Positions 9,335 through 18,989 of a stretch of 64,000 nucleotides of DNA are shown piece after piece (the first letter of the stretch is position 1; every line of letters begins with the position of its first letter). Source of the stretch: Planobacterium oryzisoli (GTDB lineage Bacteria; Bacteroidota; Bacteroidia; Flavobacteriales; Weeksellaceae). The stretch spans positions 1-64,000 of the forward strand of contig NZ_JADKYY010000002.1 in the NCBI RefSeq assembly GCF_015354315.1. The letters are read 5' to 3'. A program made the translations under genes and the position numbers. Below the pieces are notes generated by a model that was not told where the DNA came from, did not search any database, and saw only the letters and a program-made list of their open reading frames with translations.

Positions 9335-9378
9335 CAAAGATAGATTCTTGATATCCCAACGGCATTGACCTATGTTAA
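9335..9378 (-). promoter_or_regulatory. Promoter and FNR-like site of the cytoplasmic yceI gene
   Basis: On the minus strand, TATCTTTG (9335-9342) matches the flavobacterial -7 box TAnnTTTG. Upstream, TTGAC-CTAT-GTTAA at 9365-9378 is a Crp/Fnr-type palindrome with one mismatch between its arms. Its centre is 29.5 bases from the -7 box, the same distance as at the 42009-42052 promoter. No good -33 TTG is present, which fits activator dependence. Function is inferred. Confidence 0.5.
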
Positions 9379-9484
9379 GAAAGAGGGTTCCTGTGACTTG
9401 CTTCACCAATCAGTGGAAATCTTCAAACAGGTCTAAATCAGGCTGTACAATATTTGGTATATTTGGTTTTTAAAATAGCAATAA

Positions 9485-10819
9485 ATGGAGCGAAACCCAA
9501 TTGAAGGATTTTCTAAACTTACAAAAGAAGAAAAGATTCATAAGATAATTAGCGATTATTTGGATGGTGATGAAACCTACCGTACTATACTGCAGCAATA
9601 TTGGAATCAGCAACCCGAACTGCAGAAGCTTCACGATGAGTTTTCAGAGAATACTATATCGAATTTTTACATGCCGTACGGAATCGCCCCTAATTTCCTT
9701 ATCGATGGGAAACTTTTGGCTTTGCCCATGGCGGTAGAGGAGAGCTCTGTGGTGGCCGCAGCGTCTAAATCTGCTAAGTTTTGGCTGACCCGTGGAGGAT
9801 TTACTACTACCATAATTAATACCAAGAAACTAGGTCATACACATTTCATTATGAACGTGGAGACCCATAAGCTCCTACACTTCTTTAATTTCCAGCTTAA
9901 GGAACGCCTTATGGAATCTACCAATTCCATTACCGAAAATATGCGTGCCCGAGGCGGTGGAATACTGAACATCCGTCTAATTGATAAAACGCAGGAACTT
10001 CCCAACTACTATCAACTGAAAGCCAGTTTCAACACAGTTGATTCGATGGGGGCAAATTTCATAAACTCTTGTCTGGAGCAGTTTGGTCAAACGCTAAGGG
10101 AAGAAGTCGCAAAAAGTGATCATTTTAGTGATCAAGAAAAGGAGTCGTTGCAAATAGTAATGAATATACTGTCCAATTTCACTCCCGATTGTATTGTTCG
10201 TGCCGAAGTCCGCTGTCCTATAGAAGATTTAAATGATGAGAGTGGAATCTCCAATTCGGAATTCGCATGGAAATTTAAACAAGCTGTCACAATTGCAGAA
10301 ATTGAACCCTTCAGAGCTACCACGCATAATAAAGGAATAATGAACGGAGTGGATGCAGTTGTAATAGCTACCGGTAATGATTTTAGGGCCACCGAGGCGT
10401 GCGCTCATGCCTACGCTGCAAAAGATGGAAAGTACAGTTCACTATCTCATTGCAGTATTGAGGGAGGCGTCTTCCGGTTCTGGATTGATTTGCCTATATC
10501 GGTTGGAGTAGTTGGAGGGCTTACCAACCTGCATCCTTTAGTTAAGTTCTCCTTGGCGCTATTAGGAAAACCTACTGCTCAGGAGTTAATGAGTATACTC
10601 GCCGTATCCGGTCTCGCACAGAATTTTGCAGCCCTTCGCTCTTTAATAACTACTGGAATTCAGAAAGGGCATATGAAAATGCATTTATTGAATATCCTCA
10701 ACCAGCTGGGAGCGACCGAAGCCCAGAAACAGTATTTTGTGAATTATTTTAAAGATAAAACAGTAACCCATCACGAGGTAATTACACAGTTTAATCAACT
10801 AAAAGAACAGCAAATATGA
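9485..10819 (+). CDS. mvaA: Hydroxymethylglutaryl-CoA reductase, class II
   Basis: HMG-CoA reductase interconverts HMG-CoA and mevalonate. At 444 residues, without a membrane domain, it is the bacterial class II form. The active-site glutamate lies in AVEESSVVAAASKSAKFW (about 83-100). The substrate-binding motif DSMGANFINS is near 180. The conserved lysine/asparagine region PFRATTHNKGIMNGVDAVVIATGND spans about 277-301. The catalytic histidine of the C-terminal flap is in TTGIQKGHMKMH near 400. Class II enzymes were first described as degradative, but flavobacteria use them in the mevalonate route to isoprenoids, which is the likely role here. The stop overlaps the next ATG (ATGA), so it heads a three-gene operon. 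Confidence 0.93.
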   Translation: MERNPIEGFSKLTKEEKIHKIISDYLDGDETYRTILQQYWNQQPELQKLHDEFSENTISNFYMPYGIAPNFLIDGKLLALPMAVEESSVVAAASKSAKFWLTRGGFTTTIINTKKLGHTHFIMNVETHKLLHFFNFQLKERLMESTNSITENMRARGGGILNIRLIDKTQELPNYYQLKASFNTVDSMGANFINSCLEQFGQTLREEVAKSDHFSDQEKESLQIVMNILSNFTPDCIVRAEVRCPIEDLNDESGISNSEFAWKFKQAVTIAEIEPFRATTHNKGIMNGVDAVVIATGNDFRATEACAHAYAAKDGKYSSLSHCSIEGGVFRFWIDLPISVGVVGGLTNLHPLVKFSLALLGKPTAQELMSILAVSGLAQNFAALRSLITTGIQKGHMKMHLLNILNQLGATEAQKQYFVNYFKDKTVTHHEVITQFNQLKEQQI

Positions 10820-10989
10820 TCTTGGTATTACAGTATATTCTGCCTTTAGTTTTTATTGGGGTTGGGGTTTGGATCCGGCGCAGCAAAGACGAGGCTTTAA
10901 TTAAATCTAAGTCGCTAGGAACCGTACTTATTGTGCTAGGTGTCCTTACTTTAATTAGCCGCGTACTTCTAGATAACTTTATAAATTAA
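10816..10989 (+). CDS. Small membrane protein (57 aa) between mvaA and the DUF423 gene
   Basis: An open frame of 57 codons starts at the ATG that overlaps the mvaA stop (ATGA) and ends 8 bases before the DUF423 gene. The product has two hydrophobic helices, about 3-19 (VLQYILPLVFIGVGVWI) and about 36-54, joined by a charged loop (RRSKDEALIKSKS), so both ends would face the same side. Translational coupling to mvaA and the lack of any other use for this stretch support a real gene. No function is recognised. Confidence 0.7.
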   Translation: MILVLQYILPLVFIGVGVWIRRSKDEALIKSKSLGTVLIVLGVLTLISRVLLDNFIN

Positions 10990-10997
10990 TTCTTACG

Positions 10998-11378
10998 ATG
11001 AAATTATTTACTTTATTATCAGGCGCAACTTTTGGCTTGATCTCCATCATTTTAGGGGCATTTGGTGCCCATGCATTTAAAAAAATACTACCTGCGGAAG
11101 GATTGAGTAGTTTTGAGACTGGAGTGCGCTACCAAATGTACGGTGCCCTTTTTCTGCTTTTGGTGGGGTATATGTTTAAATTTGATTCTGCCTCTGAAAA
11201 ATGGATGTCGGCAATGATGGTCACAGGAATTGTACTCTTTTCATTCTCCATATACTTTCTTGCATTTCAGCAGCAATTAGGAGTAAATCTGCGTTTTCTA
11301 GGACCTATAACGCCATTGGGCGGCCTTCTTATGATTCTCTCATGGTGCACCCTTATTTATTTGATAATAAAGCGCTAG
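10998..11378 (+). CDS. DUF423 family membrane protein
   Basis: This 126-residue protein has four transmembrane helices and the DUF423 N-terminal pattern: a glycine-rich helix with GAFGAHAFKK (about 22-31) followed by the polar FETGVRYQMYGALFLL (about 39-54). The family (E. coli YgdD) is widespread and of unknown function. It sits last in the mvaA operon, 8 bases after the small membrane protein gene. Confidence 0.88.
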   Translation: MKLFTLLSGATFGLISIILGAFGAHAFKKILPAEGLSSFETGVRYQMYGALFLLLVGYMFKFDSASEKWMSAMMVTGIVLFSFSIYFLAFQQQLGVNLRFLGPITPLGGLLMILSWCTLIYLIIKR

Positions 11379-11440
11379 AAACTAAAGGGTCAAATGAATA
11401 AAAAACTGGTATTTGGGCACTAATGCTCTCCATTTTTTTG

Positions 11441-11448
11441 TAAATTTG
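11441..11448 (+). promoter_or_regulatory. -7 box of the sucC promoter
   Basis: TAAATTTG matches the TAnnTTTG -7 consensus, 34 bases before the sucC ATG. No -33 TTG is found at the usual 19-base spacing. Confidence 0.5.
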
Positions 11449-11482
11449 TGCATCTTAAAAGAAATAATCTAACAAAATAATT

Positions 11483-12676
11483 ATGAATCTTCACGAGTAT
11501 CAGTCCAAAGAGATTTTAGCCAAGTACGGAGTAGCTATCCAACGCGGTTTCGTTGCCAATAATGTGGACGAAGCTGTTGCCGCAGCCGATAAATTAAAAG
11601 AAATGACCGGAAATGAAGGTTGGGTGGTGAAAGCCCAAGTACATGCAGGTGGTCGTGGTAAAGGAGGTGGTGTGAAGTTTTCTCCAAGCGTGGAAAAACT
11701 TAAGGAAAATGCCCAGAATATTATCGGTATGCAACTGGTAACTCCACAAACATCTGCAGAAGGAAAGAAGGTACATTCAGTTCTTGTTGCTGAAGATGTG
11801 TACTATCCTGGAGAAACAGAAACCAAAGAGTTTTATGTATCGATACTTCTTGACAGAGCCCAAGGAAAGAATACAGTGGTCTATTCTACTGAGGGAGGGA
11901 TGGACATCGAGCATGTGGCAGAAGTAACTCCTCATCTGATTCATAAAGAGATTATCGATCCTGCCTTAGGCTTACAGGGCTTCCAAGCACGCAAAATCGC
12001 TTTTAACCTTGGATTGGAAGGGAATGCTTTCAAAGAATTCGTGAAATTTATTTCTAACCTGTATAATGCCTACGTAGGTATAGATGCATCCTTGTTCGAG
12101 ATCAACCCGGTTCTAAAGACCTCCGACAATAAAATCATTGCAGTGGATGCGAAAGTAACTCTAGATGATAATTCCCTCTTTAGACATAAAGATTTGGCGG
12201 AATTAAGAGACAAGAGAGAAGAGGATCCAATGGATGTAGAAGCCGGTGAAGCTGGATTAAACTTTGTTAAGCTAGACGGCGATGTCGCTTGTATGGTTAA
12301 CGGGGCAGGTCTTGCTATGGCTACCATGGATATCATTAAGCTTTCCGGCGGTAATCCCGCGAACTTCCTGGACGTTGGAGGGACTGCAGACGCGGCGCGT
12401 GTGAAAACGGCTTTTGATATTATTCTTAAAGATCCAAATGTAAAAGCGATCCTAATTAATATCTTTGGAGGTATTGTGCGATGTGACCGTGTAGCGCAAG
12501 GTGTAGTGGATGCCTATAAATCCGTAGGGGAATTCCCTGTGCCGCTTATCGTTCGTCTGCAGGGGACCAATGCGGAGGAAGCAAAGAAATTAATTGATGA
12601 AGCTGGTCTTCCTATTCACTCTGCAATTACGTTGGAAGAGGCTGCAAATAAAGTGAAGGAAGTCTTAGGAAATTAA
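11483..12676 (+). CDS. sucC: Succinyl-CoA synthetase beta subunit
   Basis: SucC is the nucleotide- and succinate-binding subunit of succinyl-CoA synthetase in the TCA cycle. It is 397 residues long, the standard length, and begins MNLHEYQSKEILAKYGV. An ATP-grasp domain follows, with VHAGGRGKGGGVK at about 53-65 and EINPVLKT near 207. The C-terminal CoA-ligase domain carries FLDVGGTADAARVKTAF near 300 and ILINIFGGIVRCDRVAQGV near 326. The alpha subunit sucD is not adjacent, which is common in Bacteroidetes. A terminator follows. Confidence 0.97.
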   Translation: MNLHEYQSKEILAKYGVAIQRGFVANNVDEAVAAADKLKEMTGNEGWVVKAQVHAGGRGKGGGVKFSPSVEKLKENAQNIIGMQLVTPQTSAEGKKVHSVLVAEDVYYPGETETKEFYVSILLDRAQGKNTVVYSTEGGMDIEHVAEVTPHLIHKEIIDPALGLQGFQARKIAFNLGLEGNAFKEFVKFISNLYNAYVGIDASLFEINPVLKTSDNKIIAVDAKVTLDDNSLFRHKDLAELRDKREEDPMDVEAGEAGLNFVKLDGDVACMVNGAGLAMATMDIIKLSGGNPANFLDVGGTADAARVKTAFDIILKDPNVKAILINIFGGIVRCDRVAQGVVDAYKSVGEFPVPLIVRLQGTNAEEAKKLIDEAGLPIHSAITLEEAANKVKEVLGN

Positions 12677-12696
12677 CTATCTATAAGATTTATAAA

Positions 12697-12742
12697 AACG
12701 AAAAAGGCCCCTGAGTTACTAAGCACAGGGGCTTCTTTCGTT
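12697..12742. terminator. Bidirectional terminator between sucC and the mscS-like gene
   Basis: The stem AACGAAA..GCCCCTG pairs with CAGGGGC..TTTCGTT around a short loop, with A-rich and T-rich flanks. It lies between convergent genes and can serve both. Confidence 0.85.
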
Positions 12743-13578
12743 TAGATAGTAGTATGGGGAATAAAGGTTTTGATTCCTTCTTTCTCCAATCTTTGTTTTA
12801 ATCGAAGCAATGTTTCACTTTTTGCTTTAACGATATTTTCTCCTGCTTTGGGGGTGTAGCGCACTTGCAGGTTATACACACCGTATTTTTGCGTAAGAAA
12901 TAATACTTCACTGCCGGCGGAGTCATCTACGTAGGAAATTTTCTCAATTTCGTTCTTCAGGACTGCTTTTGCAAGCTCTAAGTCTTCTGTATTGGGTATG
13001 TCTAAATCAATAAATATTTTCCTGTGCGAAGAGGCAGTGAAATTGGTAAACGGTGCGCTAAAAATAAGCTGGTTAGGAATGTACACTTTCTTGCCATCAT
13101 CGGTTATTACTTTGGTAGTTAGAAATCCAATTTCATCGACGGTTCCCGAGATGCCATTGATTGTGACATAGTCACCTTCTTTAAACGCTTTGTCCACGCT
13201 GACCAGCATACCCGAAAACATAGAAGATACAATATCCTTTAATGCTACCCCGGCGATTATACCTGCTACTCCTAAACTACCTAGAAATTTTAGAAAAAAT
13301 CCATTCAGTCCCATAATCTCCAGAGCAATAAAGGTAGCGATGAGCATTATCAGGAATCGGAAGAACCCTATTAAATTTACTAATGTTTCGTAATTACGGT
13401 TTTTAGGGAAAAATCTCTGAAAAACTCGTACGGAGATTCGACTTAAATAGGAGCTTGCTAAAAAGAAAAGTACAAAAACAGCCAATCCTACAATTAGGTT
13501 AGGTGTAAATTGCGCAAATTTTACGTACCAATTATTTAGTACATTGATAACAAGGTCGAAATAATTTTTTTCTTGCAT
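12742..13578 (-). CDS. Small-conductance mechanosensitive channel (MscS family)
   Basis: This 278-residue protein has three N-terminal transmembrane helices, the third being the glycine/alanine-rich pore helix (FLGSLGVAGIIAGVALKDIVSSMFSG near 87-112). The MscS beta domain follows, with VSVDKAFKEGDYVTINGISGTVDEIG near 115-140 and YIPNQLIF near 155-163. An alpha/beta C-terminal domain closes the protein. MscS channels open under membrane tension to release solutes after osmotic downshift. It lies 10 bases from the upstream APC permease gene on the same strand, so co-transcription is likely. Confidence 0.92.
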   Translation of the reverse strand: MQEKNYFDLVINVLNNWYVKFAQFTPNLIVGLAVFVLFFLASSYLSRISVRVFQRFFPKNRNYETLVNLIGFFRFLIMLIATFIALEIMGLNGFFLKFLGSLGVAGIIAGVALKDIVSSMFSGMLVSVDKAFKEGDYVTINGISGTVDEIGFLTTKVITDDGKKVYIPNQLIFSAPFTNFTASSHRKIFIDLDIPNTEDLELAKAVLKNEIEKISYVDDSAGSEVLFLTQKYGVYNLQVRYTPKAGENIVKAKSETLLRLKQRLEKEGIKTFIPHTTI

Positions 13579-13588
13579 AAAAAGGAAT

Positions 13589-14962
13589 TTAGTTCCGTTT
13601 GATCATTGCCAGACCTACCACAACATATACTAATGAACAAAGGATGTAAAAGATCCCATTGGCACTAAATAACGTGCCGGTAAGCACTATGGCCACGCCA
13701 AAAATTGCAACAAAAACAGTGCCTTTTGTTTTAAATCTATTGCCAGTAATAATTCTCCTTTTTATCAGAGAAAGTAGTCCGATAAACAATCCGCCATTGA
13801 CCATATATATAAAAGCTATAGGAATTGCGGAGATATCAAAATTTCTTTCGGTAAAAAAAGGAACCGTACTTGTGATATAGTAGAGAGCAAAATAGATAAG
13901 AATGATTACAAATGCAAACACCGCACTTCTTACTGGCATTTGGATAAGTTGATTTATACTACCAAGGGAGGCGAATTTCCGCGCGTGAGGTAAATTATAA
14001 AACTGGTACGGCACTCTTATAGAGGCAAGCAATAAACCATTAGAGGTCCCAAGTACGGAGATAATTATAAAAAGTTGAATGAGCACTTTACCCCCTGTTC
14101 CTGCTATCAGGGAGGCGTACTCTCCAATATAATTGTCTTTGAGTGTAATTATTTGTGATGCACTTAATTTACTTGTGATTCCTACATAATATAGCACGTA
14201 CACAATAAGTACAGTTGTGGTACCTAGGATTAGTGCTTTTGGTAAATTCCTACTGGAATTTTTGACCTCGCCGGAAATTTGAGTAGCGATATACCATCCG
14301 TCGAACGCAAATGCGATAGGTATAAAGCTTGCAGCAATAGCAGTCCACAAGGGGCTGGTGTTGGCCGCTTTGACCGTGCCTTCAGTGAATGTTTGCCCTA
14401 CCGCGGTGCCTTGAATGAGAGTTATAACTCCAATAGCTGCCACCAATATAAGAGGAAGTAATTTAAGAACTGTAGTTATCTGTTGGAAGATACCGCTGTG
14501 CCGCGGGCGAAAGATATTCAGTAGTAAGAAAAGGAATGCATTGCACACTCCGATTAATACATAATGCGCAAATGTGGGCGTGAAATCGATGATTTCCGCT
14601 AGTAAATGCGAAATGTAAATACCCGAAACGGTAAATAAAACTGCAGTTAGTAGTGGATAGAATAGAGAGAGGTAAATCCACCCTACCAAAGCAGCTGCGG
14701 ACTCACCGAACCGGTAACGTACGTATGCTAAAATTCCTCCTTCGGTTGGCATAAGCTGAGCGTAAGAGGACATGGCCATTGAAGCAAAAACAACACTGAT
14801 TCCCACAATCAAAAACCCAAAAAGTCCTGCAAGGACATTTCCACTTGTGGAGAGAAGTATATCATCCACTTTAAAAAAAATTCCTGATCCTATGACCTGG
14901 CCAATCACCATGGAAATAGCTGTGAAGAGTCCGTATTTGGGCTCTAGTACCTGTTTGTTCAT
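13589..14962 (-). CDS. APC-superfamily amino acid permease
   Basis: This 457-residue protein has about twelve transmembrane helices. The broken first helix has the APC substrate/sodium motif MVIGQVIGSGIFFKVDDIL near 18-36, and SFIPIAFAFDGWYIATQISGE in helix 6 near 210-230 is typical of the LAT-like or APC amino acid transporters. The substrate cannot be told. The ABC-F gene lies 5 bases upstream on the same strand and the MscS gene 10 bases downstream, giving a likely three-gene unit. Confidence 0.88.
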   Translation of the reverse strand: MNKQVLEPKYGLFTAISMVIGQVIGSGIFFKVDDILLSTSGNVLAGLFGFLIVGISVVFASMAMSSYAQLMPTEGGILAYVRYRFGESAAALVGWIYLSLFYPLLTAVLFTVSGIYISHLLAEIIDFTPTFAHYVLIGVCNAFLFLLLNIFRPRHSGIFQQITTVLKLLPLILVAAIGVITLIQGTAVGQTFTEGTVKAANTSPLWTAIAASFIPIAFAFDGWYIATQISGEVKNSSRNLPKALILGTTTVLIVYVLYYVGITSKLSASQIITLKDNYIGEYASLIAGTGGKVLIQLFIIISVLGTSNGLLLASIRVPYQFYNLPHARKFASLGSINQLIQMPVRSAVFAFVIILIYFALYYITSTVPFFTERNFDISAIPIAFIYMVNGGLFIGLLSLIKRRIITGNRFKTKGTVFVAIFGVAIVLTGTLFSANGIFYILCSLVYVVVGLAMIKRN

Positions 14963-14967
14963 GAGTG

Positions 14968-16854
14968 TTAATTTTGTAAATCCTGAAGGTCAAGCCAGCG
15001 CAGCTCTAATTCTTCAAGTCTATTGGTGGTACTTTTTAGGGATTCTGAAAGCGTACTTATTATTTTGTAGTCGGTCTCGGAATTTAGCTTCTGCATAATC
15101 GCTTCCCTCTCAGCTTCAAGAATCGGAATCATCTCTTCAATTTCTTTCAGTTCGCGTGCTTCCTTGAATGTGAGTTTTCTCTTGACAGAAGGCTCCATAG
15201 GGGGAGTGATCGCAACTTCTATAGGCATATCATCCTCAGTATTTTTTTTCTGCTCACTATCTTTGCTTTTTTTCCACTCTCTGTATTGGGAAAAATTACC
15301 TGGATAATCTTTAATACTTCCGTTACCCTCAAATGCGAGCACGTGGCTTACGATACGGTCCATGAAATAGCGGTCGTGAGAGACCACTATTAAGCAACCC
15401 TGAAATTGAAACAAAAAATTTTCCAGTACCGTTAGGGTCGGCAGGTCCAGATCGTTAGTCGGTTCATCAAATATCAAGAAATTGGGATTCGAATACAAAA
15501 CTTGCATTAGATGAAGTCGGCGCTTTTCGCCACCCGAAAGTTTTCCAATAGGCGAATACTGCGTTTGATCCTCAAAAAGGAACAGTTTTAGAAATTGACT
15601 TGCCGAAATTGTTCGGCCCCCTGCCAGAGGGAAATTCTCAGATATTTCGCGGATGTGGTCAATAACTCGCATCTGAGGATCAAACTCAAGGCCTTTTTGT
15701 GAGAAATAGCCAAATGTAATGGTCTCGCCCACTTCAATATGTCCACGATCCATCGTTTCAAGACCTTGAATAATATTTAACAAAGTGGACTTTCCAGCTC
15801 CATTAGGGCCCACAATTCCAATTTTCTCTCCCCGTTGGAACGTGTAGCTAAAGTCCTTTAAGATTATGAGGTTACCGTAGGTTTTAGTAATGTTTTTTAG
15901 TTCCAATATTTTCTTTCCGAGCCTTTTCATCTCGAAATTTAGGTCCAGATTTTGAGTGGAAGTGTCGGTAGTGGCAATCTGCTCTGTTTTGTAGAAGGCC
16001 TCAATTCTTGACTTGGATTTGGTAGTTCGCGCCTTAGGCTGACGCCTCATCCATTCCAGTTCTTTTCTGTAAAGATTTTGAGCTTTATCTATTGTTGCCG
16101 ACATGTTTTCCTCCCGAATCATCTTGTTTTCTAGGTAACGTGCATAACTACCCTCATGCACAAACAAAGAGCCATTATCAATTTCCCATATGGTGTCACA
16201 CACCGAGTCCAGGAAGTAGCGGTCGTGGGTGACAAGAAGTAAAGTTATTTTTTGTTTTGCCAGGTAGGCTTCAAGCCATTCAACCATTTCAACATCTAAG
16301 TGATTAGTAGGTTCATCCATAATCAGCAGTACATGACGGTGTTCTGCACGTGTCTCGGTAAGAAGTTTTGCAAGGGCAACACGTTTTATCTGACCGCCAG
16401 AGAGTGAACCCATTTGCGCGTGGAGGTTGGTTATAGATAATTGGGACAAGATAATTTTCATCTCATTTTCCAGATCCCAAGCCTGATGGCGCTCCATTTC
16501 AAGTAACGCTTCTTGCATCTTTGATGAATCACCAGAGTCTATAACGTCGTGGTAATTGCGCAGTGCTTTGATAGGACCGCTCTCCAAAGACATCATGTAT
16601 TCATGCACTGATAAATCAGAATGAAATTGAATTTCTTGATCGAAAAGTACCACCTGCACTTCCTTGTTAACTACTATGCTTCCTTGATCTAGAGTTTCAG
16701 TGCCTAATATCATCTTTAACAGAGTGGATTTACCGGCCCCATTTTTTGCAACGACTGCAATTTTATCTCCTTCATTGATGCTGAAGCTAATAGCGCTAAA
16801 CAAAGTTCTGATACCGTAAGATTTTGCTATGTTCTCTGCTAGTATGTAATTCAT
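14968..16854 (-). CDS. ABC-F family ATPase (Uup/YdiF-like)
   Basis: This soluble protein has two ABC ATPase domains in tandem and no membrane domain, which defines ABC-F proteins acting on the ribosome. The first Walker A is at about 36-45 (KNGAGKST) with signature SLSGGQ near 163. The second has GPNGAGKSTLL near 345 and signature KLSGGEKRR near 440. The linker is rich in basic residues (MRRQPKARTTKSKSRIEAF), and the last 70 residues form a probable coiled coil as in Uup. I place the start at the ATG at 16854 (MNYILAEN, 628 aa); the frame stays open to a TTG at 16884. It diverges from ndh. Confidence 0.93.
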   Translation of the reverse strand: MNYILAENIAKSYGIRTLFSAISFSINEGDKIAVVAKNGAGKSTLLKMILGTETLDQGSIVVNKEVQVVLFDQEIQFHSDLSVHEYMMSLESGPIKALRNYHDVIDSGDSSKMQEALLEMERHQAWDLENEMKIILSQLSITNLHAQMGSLSGGQIKRVALAKLLTETRAEHRHVLLIMDEPTNHLDVEMVEWLEAYLAKQKITLLLVTHDRYFLDSVCDTIWEIDNGSLFVHEGSYARYLENKMIREENMSATIDKAQNLYRKELEWMRRQPKARTTKSKSRIEAFYKTEQIATTDTSTQNLDLNFEMKRLGKKILELKNITKTYGNLIILKDFSYTFQRGEKIGIVGPNGAGKSTLLNIIQGLETMDRGHIEVGETITFGYFSQKGLEFDPQMRVIDHIREISENFPLAGGRTISASQFLKLFLFEDQTQYSPIGKLSGGEKRRLHLMQVLYSNPNFLIFDEPTNDLDLPTLTVLENFLFQFQGCLIVVSHDRYFMDRIVSHVLAFEGNGSIKDYPGNFSQYREWKKSKDSEQKKNTEDDMPIEVAITPPMEPSVKRKLTFKEARELKEIEEMIPILEAEREAIMQKLNSETDYKIISTLSESLKSTTNRLEELELRWLDLQDLQN

Positions 16855-16962
16855 AGTACGTTTGATAAAGTGGCAAAAGTACAAAAAACCATTTCCTGAT
16901 TGGTGGTTGTTCTCTTAGAACGCGGTCTGGAATGGAAATTGAACCTTCCGATATAATTTCTG

Positions 16963-16970
16963 TAATTTTG
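16963..16970 (+). promoter_or_regulatory. -7 box immediately before the ndh start
   Basis: TAATTTTG matches TAnnTTTG and ends only 4 bases before the ATG at 16975. A TTG lies upstream at 16939-16941 with a 21-base spacer. If used, transcription would start at or next to the start codon, giving a leaderless or nearly leaderless mRNA. Confidence 0.45.
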
Positions 16971-16974
16971 TACC

Positions 16975-18237
16975 ATGGAAACCAGGGAGAAAATAATTAT
17001 TGTCGGCGGAGGATTTGCAGGTTTGCAAATTGCTAAAACACTCAATAATAAAAAGAAGAAAATAATCATAATCGACAAGGTGAACCACCATATGTTCCAG
17101 CCATTATTTTACCAAGTGGCTTGCGGTCGGATTGAACCCTCTAATATCTCTTTCCCATTTCGAAAAATTTTCCAACGTTCTCGCAATACTCAGTTTCGAA
17201 TGACGGAAGTTTTGCAGGTCTATCCTGAGCAAAACCGAATTCTAACTGAGGACGGAGAGTTCCATTACGATAAACTCATAATTGCCACCGGGTGCAGGAC
17301 CAACTTTTTCGGTAATGAAAAGATGGAATCTTTGACCTTCGGCATGAAAAACACGCAGGAGGCTATTGCCATACGTAACCATGTGCTTTTGACTTTCGAG
17401 AAATTAATAATTGAGAAAAGGCGGAGCGATGATGGTAATTGGAATATTGTAATTGTGGGGAGCGGTGCCACAGGGGTGGAACTCGCGGGAGCCTTTGCAG
17501 AGATGAAAAAGGAAGTTCTTCCGCGCGATTATCCCCATATGAACTTCGACAATCTAAAAGTAATCCTGATAAGCGCAACAAGCACGCCTCTTAGTGTCAT
17601 GAGTGAAGAGTCACAACGCAAGAGCCACCAATATTTAAAAGAGCTCGGAGTAGTGTTTCTAAGCGATGAAAAAGTCGTTGATTACGATGGCGACAGGGTC
17701 TATATGGAGAGTGGGAAAACTATTGCTAGCAATAATGTGATTTGGGCCGCAGGAGTTACCGGAAATATTATACCGGGCCTAAATGCTGAAGTATTGTTTC
17801 GTAACAGATACCGTACCGATAAGTACAATAGGATTATGGGCTACGAGAACATATTTGCTATCGGTGATGTGGCATATATGAGTACGGCAAACTATCCTGA
17901 AGGACATCCCCAAGTTGCAAACGTGGCCATTAACCAAGGTAAAAATCTTGGTCGCAACATTCTCAAAGCGAAGATGCAGGAATGGGAGCCGTTCGAGTAT
18001 GTAGATAGAGGTAGTATGGCTACAATCGGGAAACACCGTGCAGTAGTGGATTTGCCAAAATTTAAGTTTCAGGGTGCCTTTGCGTGGTATTTCTGGATGT
18101 TTCTGCACTTAATGCTCATTCTCTCTGTACGCAACAAGCTCGCTGTATTTTTCAATTGGATGTGGAGCTATTTTAATAAAGACAGCTCATTGCGACTCAT
18201 TATTCTTCCCACCAAAAAAAATAACACCCTTCAATGA
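16975..18237 (+). CDS. ndh: Type II NADH dehydrogenase (NAD(P)/FAD-dependent oxidoreductase)
   Basis: This 420-residue flavoprotein fits NDH-2, which passes electrons from NADH to quinone without pumping protons. The FAD Rossmann motif [16 protein letters not shown] is at about 7-22, followed by [12 protein letters not shown]. The NADH Rossmann motif [19 protein letters not shown] is near 159-177, and the second FAD motif [10 protein letters not shown] near 295. The C-terminus has a hydrophobic segment ([15 protein letters not shown]) suited to membrane attachment. The stop overlaps the trmD start (ATGA), so the two are translationally coupled although functionally unrelated. Confidence 0.92.
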   Translation: METREKIIIVGGGFAGLQIAKTLNNKKKKIIIIDKVNHHMFQPLFYQVACGRIEPSNISFPFRKIFQRSRNTQFRMTEVLQVYPEQNRILTEDGEFHYDKLIIATGCRTNFFGNEKMESLTFGMKNTQEAIAIRNHVLLTFEKLIIEKRRSDDGNWNIVIVGSGATGVELAGAFAEMKKEVLPRDYPHMNFDNLKVILISATSTPLSVMSEESQRKSHQYLKELGVVFLSDEKVVDYDGDRVYMESGKTIASNNVIWAAGVTGNIIPGLNAEVLFRNRYRTDKYNRIMGYENIFAIGDVAYMSTANYPEGHPQVANVAINQGKNLGRNILKAKMQEWEPFEYVDRGSMATIGKHRAVVDLPKFKFQGAFAWYFWMFLHLMLILSVRNKLAVFFNWMWSYFNKDSSLRLIILPTKKNNTLQ

Positions 18238-18911
18238 GAATAGATATAATAAGTGTTCTTCCAGAGTTAATGACAGGATTTTTCTCGGCCAGTATTATCA
18301 AGCGTGCAGTGGATAAGAATGCGGTAGAAGTCCATTTGCATAATTTGCGAGACTGGAGTTTCAATAAGCATAGACAAGTAGACGATGAGCCTTACGGAGG
18401 AGGTGCCGGTATGGTAATGATGGTGGAACCTTTGGACCGCTGTATCACGGATTTGAAAGCTAAAGTACAGTATGACGAGGTTATCTACCTAACTCCAGAA
18501 GGAGTGCCACTCAAGCAAAAAATAGTTAACACGTTATCATTACGGCAAAATTTATTGTTAATTTGTGGGCATTACAAGGGTATAGATCAACGCATTAGAG
18601 ATATGCACGTGACTATGGAAATTTCCGTGGGAGATTACGTTCTTACCGGCGGAGAACTGGCAGCCTGCGTCCTTGCGGACGCAGTCATTAGACTGCTACC
18701 CGGAGTACTTAATGACGAACAAAGTGCACTTACCGACAGTTTTCAAGACGATTTACTGGCTCCACCCATATACACTCGGCCTTCCGATTATAAAGGATTT
18801 AAAGTGCCTGAAATCTTGCTCAGTGGTAATGATTCCAAGATTGATGAATGGAGGTATGAGAAAGCATTGGAGATAACTAAAAACAAAAGGCCTGATTTGC
18901 TGCAGGAATAG
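18234..18911 (+). CDS. trmD: tRNA (guanine-37-N1)-methyltransferase
   Basis: TrmD methylates G37 of tRNAs to prevent frameshifting, using S-adenosylmethionine. It is 225 residues long, as usual, and starts [13 protein letters not shown]. The trefoil-knot SAM site is visible in [27 protein letters not shown] (about 107-120) and [29 protein letters not shown] (about 133-161). The C-terminal helical domain is complete. Its usual neighbours rplS, rimM and rpsP are absent; it overlaps ndh by four bases instead. Confidence 0.97.
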   Translation: MRIDIISVLPELMTGFFSASIIKRAVDKNAVEVHLHNLRDWSFNKHRQVDDEPYGGGAGMVMMVEPLDRCITDLKAKVQYDEVIYLTPEGVPLKQKIVNTLSLRQNLLLICGHYKGIDQRIRDMHVTMEISVGDYVLTGGELAACVLADAVIRLLPGVLNDEQSALTDSFQDDLLAPPIYTRPSDYKGFKVPEILLSGNDSKIDEWRYEKALEITKNKRPDLLQE

Positions 18912-18989
18912 ATTTGAGTGTTTTACGAAGCGTACAGCAGATATTCTTATTATCTTCTAATGAGAAATTAATTTATTAATTTTACACTC

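Noticed and set aside
16855-16884. TTG start for the ABC-F gene ten codons upstream
   Set aside because: The ATG at 16854 begins the conserved MNYILAEN; the added residues have no family counterpart.
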